From: Anaerolineae bacterium
GTDB taxonomy: Bacteria > Chloroflexota > Anaerolineae > Aggregatilineales > Phototrophicaceae
Direction of reading: 5' to 3'
Assembly: GCA_021296065.1 (NCBI GenBank)
Contig: JAGWBD010000018.1
Span: 1-32,180, forward strand
DNA: 32,180 nucleotides
Shown here: positions 23,230-31,597 of the stretch, one piece after another
Position numbering within the stretch: the first letter of the stretch is position 1
How the letters are laid out: each line of letters opens with the position of its first letter
Position numbers and translations under genes: made by a program
The notes under the pieces: generated by a model
What the model was told of the DNA's origin: nothing
The model's input: the letters and a program-made list of their open reading frames with translations, nothing else
Database searches by the model: none

Positions 23230-24408
23230 TCATTCGTAGCGCAAAACAACAAGCGCCCGTTCGCGAATGGCCACGCGGGCGCTGAGCAGCGTCGCCATGG
23301 CGCCGATGCCCACGGCGGCGATGACCAGGGCGATGGCGACCGGCGTGGCGTCGTCCGGGATCAGGATGGTGGCCTCAATGCCCAGGCGACTCATGATGGC
23401 CACGCCCAGGGCGCTCAGGCCCAAACCCAGCAGACCGCCCAGCAGGCTGATGATCAGGTTTTCCAGCAACATGACGCCCAGCACCCGGCTACCCTTGAGC
23501 CCAACAGCCTTGAGGATGCCGATTTGACGCCTGCGTTCGAGCGTCGCCAATGCGACGGTGTTGGCCATGATGATGCCGGCTGCCCCCAGGGAGAGCAGGC
23601 CCACCAGAATGGGCAGGGCGCTGAACTGGTCGATGAAGCGGCCGATCAACCCGTCGATGAAGCCGATGTCGATGGTAAAGACGAGGGGCAGGGCGGAAAG
23701 GCTGAGAAGGGCCGTGTCCAGGTGTTCGTCCTCGACGTCCACCAGGGTGAAGGGAAAACCGGTATCGCCGGCGGGCAGGACACCGGGCGGAACGATGATC
23801 TGGTCCGGCCCCTGAAACAGGCTGCTGGATGCCTGGACGCCGACCGCCTCAAACTCGTAGGCCTCATCGCCTACCTGCAGGGTGATGCGCCCGCCGACGT
23901 CTACCAACTGGTCTTCTTCAGACAACAACAGCACAGGCTGGCCGATGTCGTCAGGGCCTAGCGGGCGCCCTGCGACGATGCGCGCATTGCCATTCAGGTT
24001 GGTCCCGCTGGTGTCTCGCACGGTGATATCCAGCGCGTAATCCGGCAGAGCATCCAGTTCTGCGCCCAGTTCGGCGATGCGTCCGATGTCACCGCTACGG
24101 GAGGCATCCCGCATTTCACGACGCAGCTGGCGCGCCTGGCCGATGATTTCCTCACTGTTGGTGTTCTCGCCATTGATGGCGATGACCTCACCGCTGTAAT
24201 TGAGGATGCGCGTTGTGGAGCGGACGCCCTCAAGCCCGTCAAGTCGCCCCTCGATCAGGGGGTTGACGATGGCCGCCGGCAGCGGCGTAAAGATCATGAC
24301 GTTGCCGCCCAGCGAGTCGCTGAGGGTGGACTGCAGGATCTGTCGTGTGCCGGCGCCGAAAAAGGCGATGCTGCTCAAGGCGAACATGCCGGCGCTCAGG
24401 GCCAGCAA
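23230..24408 (-). CDS. FtsX-type ABC permease, C-terminal half after in-frame TAG
   Basis: This is the second module of a permease whose first module ends at TAG 24441-24439 in the same reading frame. The first usable restart is TTG 24408; the frame is open from 24438. It contains a TM segment (LLALSAGMFALSSIAFFGAG), an extracellular MacB-like domain of about 200 residues and an FtsX domain with four helices (LPILVGLLSLGAAGIIMANT then VALATLERRRQIGILKAVGL). It ends in LVVLRYE, nearly the same ending as the intact paralogue (AEVLRYE). If no restart or readthrough occurs this half is silent. The sequence shows no other decay, so the stop is recent, functional, or an error. Confidence 0.75.
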   Translation of the reverse strand: MLALSAGMFALSSIAFFGAGTRQILQSTLSDSLGGNVMIFTPLPAAIVNPLIEGRLDGLEGVRSTTRILNYSGEVIAINGENTNSEEIIGQARQLRREMRDASRSGDIGRIAELGAELDALPDYALDITVRDTSGTNLNGNARIVAGRPLGPDDIGQPVLLLSEEDQLVDVGGRITLQVGDEAYEFEAVGVQASSSLFQGPDQIIVPPGVLPAGDTGFPFTLVDVEDEHLDTALLSLSALPLVFTIDIGFIDGLIGRFIDQFSALPILVGLLSLGAAGIIMANTVALATLERRRQIGILKAVGLKGSRVLGVMLLENLIISLLGGLLGLGLSALGVAIMSRLGIEATILIPDDATPVAIALVIAAVGIGAMATLLSARVAIRERALVVLRYE

Positions 24409-24438
24409 GGTGGTTGCCGTGCGCGTGCGGGCGGAGCG

Positions 24439-24441
24439 CTA
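24439..24441 (-). other. In-frame amber codon inside the second FtsX permease
   Basis: The codons read CGA AAT TAG CGC. Aligned without gaps with the paralogous permease, TAG replaces a leucine codon, which one base change (for example TTG to TAG) would explain. The frame stays open on both sides for the whole gene. Confidence 0.8.
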
Positions 24442-25929
24442 ATTTCGCAAGGCCAGGCGCAGGTCGACGTTGCCAAAGGCCGGCATGCGCCCGACGACCC
24501 ACACCAGTAGCCAGAGCAGGCCGACAAGGATGCCAAGCAGCAACAGGGTCAGCGCCGTGCCTATGATGCCTGCCAGCGGGTTGGCCAGTATTTGCCCGGC
24601 GATGAGGCCCAGGGCCAACACGATCAGCAGCAAGGCCAGCAGGGAATGCAGCAAACCTGTACGTGGTATGACGGTCTCGTTGGGGCGCAGGATGATGCCG
24701 GGCCGCACGCGCAGGGCGGTCAATACCGGCAGCACACCGAAGACTCCGGAAACGATCAGACCGATGACCATGCCAAAAAGCAGGGCCTCCGGTTGCAGGC
24801 TCCAGGCGAGCGGCTGCTGGATGAGCGCCTCTCCATACTGGTTGGCCAGGCGGCTCAGAAAGAAGCCGAGGACTGCGCCGGCAAGGCTGCCCGCCAGTCC
24901 CATGAGCAGGCCTTCGGTCAGAAAGAGCAGGGCGATGCGACTGCCCTTCATGCCAAAAGTCTTGAGCGAGGCAATTTCCAGCGTGCGGCGGCGCACCATC
25001 ACCAGCATGGTGTTGACGATGCCCACGCCACCGATCAACATGGCGCCCAGGCCCATTACGACTATGAACTGTCCAGTCAGGTCCGCAATGAGGCGGTTTT
25101 CCTCGCGCAACTCGGGGACGGTTGAGTAGCGCAACCCGCTGCCGGTCAGGCCGCGCAGTTCAGCAGTCATTTCGTCCGCCTGTTCCTGTGTCAACGGCGC
25201 CCGGTCAGGCGGCAGCGCGATGCTGATGCGATTTGGGCTGCCGTCCAGCGCCAGCTTGTCGACGCTTTCGTAGTTCAAATAGGCGAAGCCAAAGAAGGCC
25301 GCCAGGGGATTGCGCAGGCTGGCCTCATAATCGGTGGCGACGATGCCGCGAACGGCAAATTCTTCTTCCGTGCCGCTGACACGCACCAGGTCACCGACGG
25401 TGATTTCCAGCAAGTCGGCCAAATTCCGGCTTACCACCACCTCGTCGCCGCCAGTGAGCAGGCTGGACAGGGGCACCCCTGGTGGTTCCAGCGCCAACAC
25501 CTCGTGCGACACGGGCCAGACGGAAGAGTCCACGAAGATGCTGCTGACGAACTGCGGCCGGCCGCTGGTTTCGCCGTCGGGCGAGGCAATCTGGATGGCA
25601 TTGCTGGCCGTCCATGCGCTCCATTCGCCGTCCCGTTCCGCCGTCCAGGCGTCGATCCGCTTGAGCAGGTCTGCATCCAGTTGCGGTCTTTCGTCCTGAT
25701 CGTTGCCGCCGAAACCAAAAGTCGCGCCAAAGGCCTCGCCGGGCACGCTGATGGTGATGTCCCCGTGGTTGGTGGCGCGCAGGTTGCCGGTCAGGGAGTC
25801 GCCGATGGCGAGGCCAAGGCTACGCAAGGCCACGATGGCAGCCACGCCGGCGGCGATGGAGAAAACGGCAAAGAGCGACCAGCGGCGGTTGCGCCAGAAG
25901 CTGCGCATCGCGTAGCGGAGATAGAACAT
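24439..25929 (-). CDS. FtsX-type ABC permease, N-terminal half ending at in-frame TAG
   Basis: This is the first module of a two-module permease of the MacB/LolC type: TM helix RWSLFAVFSIAAGVAAIVAL, a periplasmic-type core domain, then an FtsX domain with GQFIVVMGLGAMLIGGVGIV, NTMLVMVRRRTLEIASLKTF and three more helices, and a middle TM block. The start ATG 25929 follows AGGAGG. It stops after 496 residues at RLALRN-TAG; the paralogue has RLAFAN-Leu at the same place and continues. Such permeases extrude or extract lipids, lipoproteins or peptides with an ATPase partner, none of which is in the window. The start lies 52 bp after the stop of the paralogue, so they form one operon. Confidence 0.8.
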   Translation of the reverse strand: MFYLRYAMRSFWRNRRWSLFAVFSIAAGVAAIVALRSLGLAIGDSLTGNLRATNHGDITISVPGEAFGATFGFGGNDQDERPQLDADLLKRIDAWTAERDGEWSAWTASNAIQIASPDGETSGRPQFVSSIFVDSSVWPVSHEVLALEPPGVPLSSLLTGGDEVVVSRNLADLLEITVGDLVRVSGTEEEFAVRGIVATDYEASLRNPLAAFFGFAYLNYESVDKLALDGSPNRISIALPPDRAPLTQEQADEMTAELRGLTGSGLRYSTVPELREENRLIADLTGQFIVVMGLGAMLIGGVGIVNTMLVMVRRRTLEIASLKTFGMKGSRIALLFLTEGLLMGLAGSLAGAVLGFFLSRLANQYGEALIQQPLAWSLQPEALLFGMVIGLIVSGVFGVLPVLTALRVRPGIILRPNETVIPRTGLLHSLLALLLIVLALGLIAGQILANPLAGIIGTALTLLLLGILVGLLWLLVWVVGRMPAFGNVDLRLALRN

Positions 25930-25981
25930 GGAACCTCCTGTTCGACGGTCCCGACGCTGTTCATGGAAAGGTCGGGAGCAA

Positions 25982-28648
25982 TTATTCGTAGCGTAGTACT
26001 TCTGCGACCGGCGGCCGCAGGGCGCTGCGCGCGCCGGCAAGCGTCGCCAGCCAGGCGATCAACAAAACGCATAGCAACAGGCCCGCCAGGACAGGCCCTG
26101 CCTCTGGCGGCAGCGGCATCGCCTTGCCGGTGCCAAGCGCGGTAATCAGTCCCTGACCGGCGATGCCCATGGCCAGGCCCGACAATGCGCCCAACAGGCC
26201 CAGCGTGGTATTTTCCAGCAGCAGGACGCGCAAGACTTGCCCACGCCGCAGCCCCAGGGCCCTTAAGGTGCCGGTTTGGCGCTGTCGCTCCAGTGTGGCA
26301 AGTACGACGCTGTTGGCCATCATGACTCCGGCAGCGAAAAGGGTCAGCATGCCGACAGCGGCAGGCAGGGCGCCAAGTTGCCCTGAAAAGTGTACGACGA
26401 GTTGGTCCAGAAGGTTCACGTCCAGGGCCAACAACAGGGGTACGGCGCTGAGTCGGGCCAGCGCGGCGTCCAGTTTGTCCGCTGTCACGTCCAAAATGTG
26501 GAAACGGGCCAGACTGCCGCTCGAATCGAGTATACCGGGTGGCAGAAAGGCGGCGGCAATTCCCGGAAACAGGGCATTGCTGGCACTGTCAACGATGCCG
26601 ACCACCACGACTCTCTGCAATGTTTCATTTATGCGCAAGGAAAGAATTGTGCCCGGAGCGATGATCTGCCCCGGCACCGCGTCCGGTCGCAGGGCGGCTT
26701 CAAGCGTCGAGCCACGGGCAAGGACCAGCAATGGCGAACCGGCGTCGCCGGCTGCCAGGTCTCGCCCGGCGATCAGTTCACCGCTGCGCAAGTCGGGCTT
26801 CTGTGATTCTCGCACGATGAGTGGCAGAGTCGGGCTGTTGCCAGCGGCAACGCCATCAATGGCCTCCAGTTGCGCCAGCCAGATGTCGGTTTGCGTGTTG
26901 TAGCGCAGGTCTTCCTGCAGGTCGGGCAGCAGGTTGCGCAGGACCAGGCCGGGCGCCTGTGGAAACAGGGGCAGCACCAGCACGTTGCCTCCCAGCGACT
27001 CCTCAAAGCGAAACTGCAGCACCTGGCGCACGCCGATGACCGGGAAGCTGACCATACTCAGCGTAAAAACGCCGGTCGCCAGGGCCAGCAAGGTGGTGGA
27101 ACTGCGCAGCTTGTGTGCGCCCAGATTGGCGAAGGCCAGGCGAATCTCCGACGCGCCGGCGATGGGCAGGTTGCTCAGCAACAAGAGCACAAGCCAAAGG
27201 CCCGCCACAAGGATGGCCAGCAGGAAAATGGCGACGGCGACAATCAAGACGCCGCTGAGCAAGGCGTTGGGAGGGTCTGCAGGCAGGCCGCGTTCCAACA
27301 GGGGATGGAGGACCGTGCCGGCGAAGTATCCGGCGACCAGCAGGACAAGCAGGAGCGCCAGGACCCCTTCCCGAATGCCTGGTCGCGGAAGACGACCCTG
27401 CGCAGGGCGCAGGAGGATGGCAGGACGCACGCGCGCCGCGATGCTGACGGGCAAAGTGCCAAAGACCAGTGTCATCGCCAGCCCAAGGGCCAGCCCGAAG
27501 AACAGCGCTTCCGGATACGGGCGCCAGGCGACGGGCCGCTGCACCAGTGTCGCGCTGACGTTGCTAATGGCCCTGCTGAGCACCAGTCCGGCCAGCATGC
27601 CGGCGACAGATCCGGCCAGGCCCAGCAGCAACGCTTCCGCGCCATGCACGGCGGCGATCTGATGACGTTGCATGCCCAGCGCCTTCAACGTGGCGATAAC
27701 ATGCAGACGGCGACCGGTGAGTACCAGCATGGTGCTGACGATGCCCGCGCCACCGACGAGCAAGGCGGCCAGGCCGGTCAGGACCACGAAGCGTTCAATG
27801 ATATCCGTCAAATCCCTGTTGCGAATCAACAGGTCCGGAGTCGTCGTCATGGAGTGGATACCGGCGTCCAGGGCCCATAGGTCCAGACCCATTTGCCGGA
27901 TCGAGTCCCCGCTGCTACCGTCCGGCAGGTAAATGCTGACCTGATTGGGGGCCGGGTTCAACTGCATCTGCAGCGCCTGGTCGCGATGAAAATAGGCGAA
28001 ACCGAACAGCGAAGAAGCCAGATCGCGAATGTTGGCCTCGCTGTGATCGGGCACGATGCCCATTACTGTGTAGGGCAGAACCGTGCCGCTGACGCGGACC
28101 TTTTCACTGACTTGCAGTTCCAGCGCATCTGCCAGTCTGCGGCTGAGCACGATCTCCGCAGCCCCGGTAAGCAACTGACCGGGAGTCATGCCTGGCGGCA
28201 CTTCCGAGACGATGTGCTGATTGATGTCGTAGCTGGACGGATCGATGAAAAAACTGCTGACAATGCCTGGCGCGCGGTTGGTCGCGTCGTCGTGACGCGC
28301 CAGCTGGACATTGTGGTAGACACTGTAGGCAGTCAGGAGGCCGTCCTGGCCCGTGACGGCTTCCTCGATGCGCAAGAGGTCCTGTTCTTCAAAGATGCTA
28401 CGTTCCCAGGCCCCCTCGTTGACAGTCAGGGCAAAGGGGCCGCTGGTGACGCTGCGAATGTTGATATCACCGCGGTTGACCTCGCGCAGGTTGAGCAGCA
28501 GGGCATCGTTGATGGTCAGGCCGAGACTGCGCAGGGCGACCATGGCCGCGACGCCCGCGGCCACGCCGAGAATCGCGAAGCTCGTCCAGCGGACGTTTCC
28601 ATGCAGGTTCTGCCAGGCGAGTCGCAGGTAGAGGCGTATGCGATTCAT
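25982..28648 (-). CDS. FtsX-type ABC transporter permease, two-module, intact
   Basis: The 888-residue membrane protein has two FtsX modules. TM1 covers about residues 20-45 (SFAILGVAAGVAAMVALRSL). An extracellular MacB-like domain follows to about 285, then an FtsX domain (FVVLTGLAALLVGGAGIVST then MLVLTGRRLHVIATLKALGM), a middle block of helices, a second TM-plus-core domain starting TTLLALATGVFTLSMVSF, and a second FtsX domain near 760-880 (MANSVVLATLERQRQTGTLR). The architecture matches large permeases that work with an MJ0796/LolD-type ATPase on lipids or exported polypeptides; no ATPase gene is nearby. The next gene is its interrupted paralogue. It is probably the first gene of a long minus-strand operon running to rdgB. 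Confidence 0.85.
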   Translation of the reverse strand: MNRIRLYLRLAWQNLHGNVRWTSFAILGVAAGVAAMVALRSLGLTINDALLLNLREVNRGDINIRSVTSGPFALTVNEGAWERSIFEEQDLLRIEEAVTGQDGLLTAYSVYHNVQLARHDDATNRAPGIVSSFFIDPSSYDINQHIVSEVPPGMTPGQLLTGAAEIVLSRRLADALELQVSEKVRVSGTVLPYTVMGIVPDHSEANIRDLASSLFGFAYFHRDQALQMQLNPAPNQVSIYLPDGSSGDSIRQMGLDLWALDAGIHSMTTTPDLLIRNRDLTDIIERFVVLTGLAALLVGGAGIVSTMLVLTGRRLHVIATLKALGMQRHQIAAVHGAEALLLGLAGSVAGMLAGLVLSRAISNVSATLVQRPVAWRPYPEALFFGLALGLAMTLVFGTLPVSIAARVRPAILLRPAQGRLPRPGIREGVLALLLVLLVAGYFAGTVLHPLLERGLPADPPNALLSGVLIVAVAIFLLAILVAGLWLVLLLLSNLPIAGASEIRLAFANLGAHKLRSSTTLLALATGVFTLSMVSFPVIGVRQVLQFRFEESLGGNVLVLPLFPQAPGLVLRNLLPDLQEDLRYNTQTDIWLAQLEAIDGVAAGNSPTLPLIVRESQKPDLRSGELIAGRDLAAGDAGSPLLVLARGSTLEAALRPDAVPGQIIAPGTILSLRINETLQRVVVVGIVDSASNALFPGIAAAFLPPGILDSSGSLARFHILDVTADKLDAALARLSAVPLLLALDVNLLDQLVVHFSGQLGALPAAVGMLTLFAAGVMMANSVVLATLERQRQTGTLRALGLRRGQVLRVLLLENTTLGLLGALSGLAMGIAGQGLITALGTGKAMPLPPEAGPVLAGLLLCVLLIAWLATLAGARSALRPPVAEVLRYE

Positions 28649-28682
28649 CCCGGCTCCGGATTACTGAACAGTGGCGACCCGT

Positions 28683-28688
28683 ACTATA
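28683..28688 (-). promoter_or_regulatory. -10 element of the FtsX permease operon
   Basis: TATAGT on the minus strand lies 34 nt before ATG 28648. No clear -35 is seen. The 28649-28789 gap holds only this and the divergent phyH promoter. Confidence 0.35.
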
Positions 28689-28724
28689 CAACAGCCATGC
28701 GGCTGGATTCCCTGCTGCGGACGC

Positions 28725-28756
28725 TTGAAAATGCTGCAATCACAGTATAATCACAG
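28725..28756 (+). promoter_or_regulatory. Promoter of the PhyH gene with paired direct repeats
   Basis: TTGAAA (28725-28730) and a consensus TATAAT (28746-28751) are separated by only 15 bp. Two copies of AATCACAG (28738-28745 and 28749-28756) repeat with an 11-bp period, one helical turn, across the -10. The short spacer and phased repeats suggest a regulated promoter. The start codon ATG 28790 follows AAGGAAAGAG. Confidence 0.5.
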
Positions 28757-28789
28757 CAGTTGCTGGCAAGGGCAAGAAGGAAAGAGAAC

Positions 28790-29578
28790 ATGCTTTCGCA
28801 ACAGGATATCGATTTCTATCTCGAGAACGGCTTTCTGCGTATTCCCGGTCTGTTCACGTCGGAAGAGACCGACGAACTGGCCGACGAACTGGACCGCCTG
28901 GTACAGGACTGGTCCTTCACCAGCCCCGGTTGGAGCGGGCCCTGGCGCCAGGCCTACATGAATCCCGAGATTGAGAAGCAGTCGAAGCTCACCGCGATGC
29001 ATGACCTGCATCTCTACTCCGCCGCCTGGATGAAGGCCGTCACCAATGCGAAGCTGGCGGCGGCGCTGGCCGATCTGATTGGCCCCAACGTTGAGTTGCA
29101 CCACACCACCATGCACATCAAGCCGCCGCAGACGGGCCACCCCTTCCCGATGCACCAGGACCATCCTTTCTACGCCCACGAGAACGGCCGTTTCATCGAC
29201 GTGCTGGTACATCTGGACGACACCAGTCACGAAAACGGCGAGATTCGCTTCCTGAAGGGTTCGCACAAGAACGGCGCGCTTGAGCACATCACCATGACCG
29301 AAGACGGCCCCTGCACGCCGCACCTGCCCACCGATGACTGGCGCCTGGAAGACACGGTGCCGGTACCGGCGAAACGCGGCGACGTGGTGCTCTTCTGCTA
29401 TCACACCGTGCACGGCTCCTACATCAACGGCACCCGTAAACCGCGGCGCATGGTGCGCATGGGCTACCGTGATCCGCACAACCGCCAGGAATACGGCCAG
29501 AGCATGGGTCGAGCCGGTCTGATCGTCGCCGGCTACCGTGAGCGCGTCGCCGACGAGCCGCTGCTCAAGCAGACCTGA
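28790..29578 (+). CDS. Phytanoyl-CoA dioxygenase (PhyH) family protein
   Basis: This 262-residue Fe(II)/2-oxoglutarate-dependent oxygenase would hydroxylate a small organic substrate. The opening LSQQDIDFYLENGFLRIPGL is the family standard. The iron ligands are H122-x-D124 (in MHQDHPFYAH) and H208 in the C-terminal strand CYHTVHGSYINGTRKPRR, where the following arginines bind 2-oxoglutarate. GEIRFLKGSHKNG is also typical. The start is ATG 28790; the frame is open 10 codons further up but crosses the leader. The GH20 gene starts 11 bp after its stop, so the two probably share a transcript. Substrate is unknown; many bacterial members are catabolic or biosynthetic, not phytanate enzymes. Confidence 0.9.
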   Translation: MLSQQDIDFYLENGFLRIPGLFTSEETDELADELDRLVQDWSFTSPGWSGPWRQAYMNPEIEKQSKLTAMHDLHLYSAAWMKAVTNAKLAAALADLIGPNVELHHTTMHIKPPQTGHPFPMHQDHPFYAHENGRFIDVLVHLDDTSHENGEIRFLKGSHKNGALEHITMTEDGPCTPHLPTDDWRLEDTVPVPAKRGDVVLFCYHTVHGSYINGTRKPRRMVRMGYRDPHNRQEYGQSMGRAGLIVAGYRERVADEPLLKQT

Positions 29579-29589
29579 GCCCAACACCT

Positions 29590-31107
29590 GTGTCAGTTGA
29601 GACTCCCGCGCTCGTGCCGCAGCCTCAGTTGCTGCGGCGCGAAGCGGGCGTTTTTGTGCTGGATTCCGGGACTCGCATCAACATGAGCGGGGGCAGTCCG
29701 GCTGCTGCCGCCCCCTGTGCTGACGTGTTGCGCGCGGCGACGGGTCTGCCGCTCCCGCTTGTCCAGGACGAACTGCCCGGAAACTGTCTGCATATGAAGT
29801 TGGCGCCCGACATGGATAGCGAAGGCTATCAACTGCGGGTGACTCCGGAGATGGTTCAACTGCTGGCCGGTGATGAGGCCGGTCTGTTTTGCGGCACGCA
29901 GACCCTGCGACAGTTTCTTCCGGCTGAAGGAATGCCCGCCTTTCCCTGCCTGAGTATTGAGGATGGGCCGCGTTTCCGTTGGCGAGGCCTGCACCTGGAC
30001 GTCGGCCGTCACCTCTACCCGCCTGATTTTCTGCGCAAGACGCTGGACCTGATGGCACTGCACAAGTTGAATCGCTTTCACTGGCATCTGACCGAGGACC
30101 AGGGCTGGCGTCTGGAGATAAAAGGCTGGCCGCAATTGACGGAAGTGGGCGCCTGGCGAGCCGCGTCGCCATTGCCGGCGGATCGTCACACCCTGGACGG
30201 TCGGCGCTACGGCAGCTTTTATAGCCAGGCCGAGGCGCGCGCCCTGGTCAACTACGCCCTTGAACGGCACATCACCATCGTGCCGGAAATCGAAATGCCC
30301 GGACACGCCCAGGCCGCGCTGGCCAGCTACCCGCATCTGGGTTGCCTGGGCGAAGGCTATGATGCGCGTTGTCACTGGGGCATCAGCGACGAGGTCTTTT
30401 GTGCCGGCAACGACGCCGTCTTCGATTTTCTGGAGAGCGTGCTGCTGGAAGTCATGGCGATCTTCCCTGGTGAGTTTATCCACATCGGTGGCGACGAATG
30501 CCCGAAAACGCGCTGGCAGGCCTGCCCAAAGTGTCAGGTGCGTATACAGCGGGAAGGGCTGCGCGATGAGCATGAGCTGCAAAGCTGGTTCATCCGTCGC
30601 GTCGAACGCTTCCTGAACGGGCATGGGCGTCGTTTGATCGGCTGGGACGAAATCCTTGAGGGCGGCCTCGCCCCGGGCGCCACGGTCATGAGCTGGCGCG
30701 GCTCGGCGGGCGGAATCGCTGCCGCCAGCGCCGGTCACGACGTCGTCATGTCGCCAAATACGCATTGTTATTTCGATTATTACCAACGTGAAGACCGGGA
30801 GTCTGAACCGCCGGCCATTGGCGGCTATGTGCCCCTGGAGCGCGTTTACGATTTTGACCCCGTCGCAGGAATCGATCCCGCCCGTCAATCTCACGTTTTG
30901 GGCGGCCAGGGCAACGTCTGGACGGAGTACATGCCCACGTCAGACCAGGTCGAGTACATGACCTGGCCGCGGGCCGCGGCCCTGGCGGAGACCTTGTGGA
31001 CTGCGGCCCCAATGCTCGACTACGGTGATTTTCGACTGCGCTTGCGCGGGCACCTGCCGCGCCTGGCAGGGCAGGGCGTCAACTACTGCGACCCGTTTCG
31101 CTGCTGA
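29590..31107 (+). CDS. Beta-N-acetylhexosaminidase, glycoside hydrolase family 20
   Basis: This 505-residue hydrolase would release terminal N-acetylglucosamine or N-acetylgalactosamine by substrate-assisted catalysis. The N-terminal domain (about 1-125) is the alpha/beta GH20b type. The TIM barrel starts with RFRWRGLHLDVGRHLYPPDF and continues with LHKLNRFHWHLTEDQGWRLE. The catalytic pair D302-E303 lies in HIGGDECPKTRW. WDEILEGG, VMSWRG and the late GGQGNVWTEYM complete the pocket. No signal peptide is evident, so it may act inside the cell on imported oligosaccharides. The start is GTG 29590 with a weak ribosome site 11 bp after the PhyH stop, suggesting coupling. The convergent PLP enzyme ends 2 bp away. 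Confidence 0.92.
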   Translation: MSVETPALVPQPQLLRREAGVFVLDSGTRINMSGGSPAAAAPCADVLRAATGLPLPLVQDELPGNCLHMKLAPDMDSEGYQLRVTPEMVQLLAGDEAGLFCGTQTLRQFLPAEGMPAFPCLSIEDGPRFRWRGLHLDVGRHLYPPDFLRKTLDLMALHKLNRFHWHLTEDQGWRLEIKGWPQLTEVGAWRAASPLPADRHTLDGRRYGSFYSQAEARALVNYALERHITIVPEIEMPGHAQAALASYPHLGCLGEGYDARCHWGISDEVFCAGNDAVFDFLESVLLEVMAIFPGEFIHIGGDECPKTRWQACPKCQVRIQREGLRDEHELQSWFIRRVERFLNGHGRRLIGWDEILEGGLAPGATVMSWRGSAGGIAAASAGHDVVMSPNTHCYFDYYQREDRESEPPAIGGYVPLERVYDFDPVAGIDPARQSHVLGGQGNVWTEYMPTSDQVEYMTWPRAAALAETLWTAAPMLDYGDFRLRLRGHLPRLAGQGVNYCDPFRC

Positions 31108-31109
31108 AC

Positions 31110-31580
31110 CTAGCGCACCAGACCGCGCGCCGCGACCGGCCATTCCCGCTCAACGACGCCATCACGCACGCCATGCAGTTGAAAATGCAGATTACTGACG
31201 ACGCAGGTATGCACCGGCACGATGCGCACTTGCTCGCCGATACGCGGTTTGCGCTCGCAAGCGGAGAGGTCGACGAAGCCGTGTTCCTCATTGAGCTTGT
31301 ATATGCGCGCTTCGGGATATTCGCGGATGTGGCCGTGGCCGTCATTGACGCGGTCCGCGGCGAGGGTCTTGCTGCCGCTGTCAAGGATGGCGCGATCCGC
31401 TGTCGGCCGGCTGACGACTGTGGCCATTACGCTCATGGCGCAGTCGTCCAGCGTCGCCCAGCCGCCACTGACGCAATTCATGTCATTAAAGATGTAGGTG
31501 CCCACGCGGATCTCGGTCAATTCCGGGATTTCGTGCGCGGTCGTCGAGGCGCCGGTGCCGCCGCCGCTGACCTCCGGCAC
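31110..31580 (-). CDS. Fold-type III PLP enzyme (D-threonine aldolase/D-serine dehydratase-like), C-terminal part after frameshift
   Basis: This is the second part of the gene that begins at 32137, in a frame offset consistent with one missing base. The frame reads RLQETLKRLSDAGIDVPEVS before GTG 31580, showing that the true coding begins upstream of it, near 31630. Family features are VSGGGTGASTTAHEIPELTE and IRVGTYIFNDMN, where PLP phosphate is bound, and the zinc site H-x-C in VPVHTCVVSNL, as in metal-dependent D-serine dehydratases. It ends 2 bp from the GH20 stop. It is not a separate gene unless restart occurs at 31580. Confidence 0.75.
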   Translation of the reverse strand: MPEVSGGGTGASTTAHEIPELTEIRVGTYIFNDMNCVSGGWATLDDCAMSVMATVVSRPTADRAILDSGSKTLAADRVNDGHGHIREYPEARIYKLNEEHGFVDLSACERKPRIGEQVRIVPVHTCVVSNLHFQLHGVRDGVVEREWPVAARGLVR

Positions 31581-31597
31581 GTCGATACCGGCGTCAC

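Noticed and set aside
24439-24441. TAG as selenocysteine or pyrrolysine codon
   Set aside because: tRNA-Sec here reads UGA, and the aligned residue is leucine with no sign of pyrrolysine genes.
26870-27880. Long plus-strand ORFs opposite the FtsX permeases and other genes
   Set aside because: They mirror GC-rich coding on the minus strand, lack ribosome sites and have Gln/Arg/Gly-rich composition.
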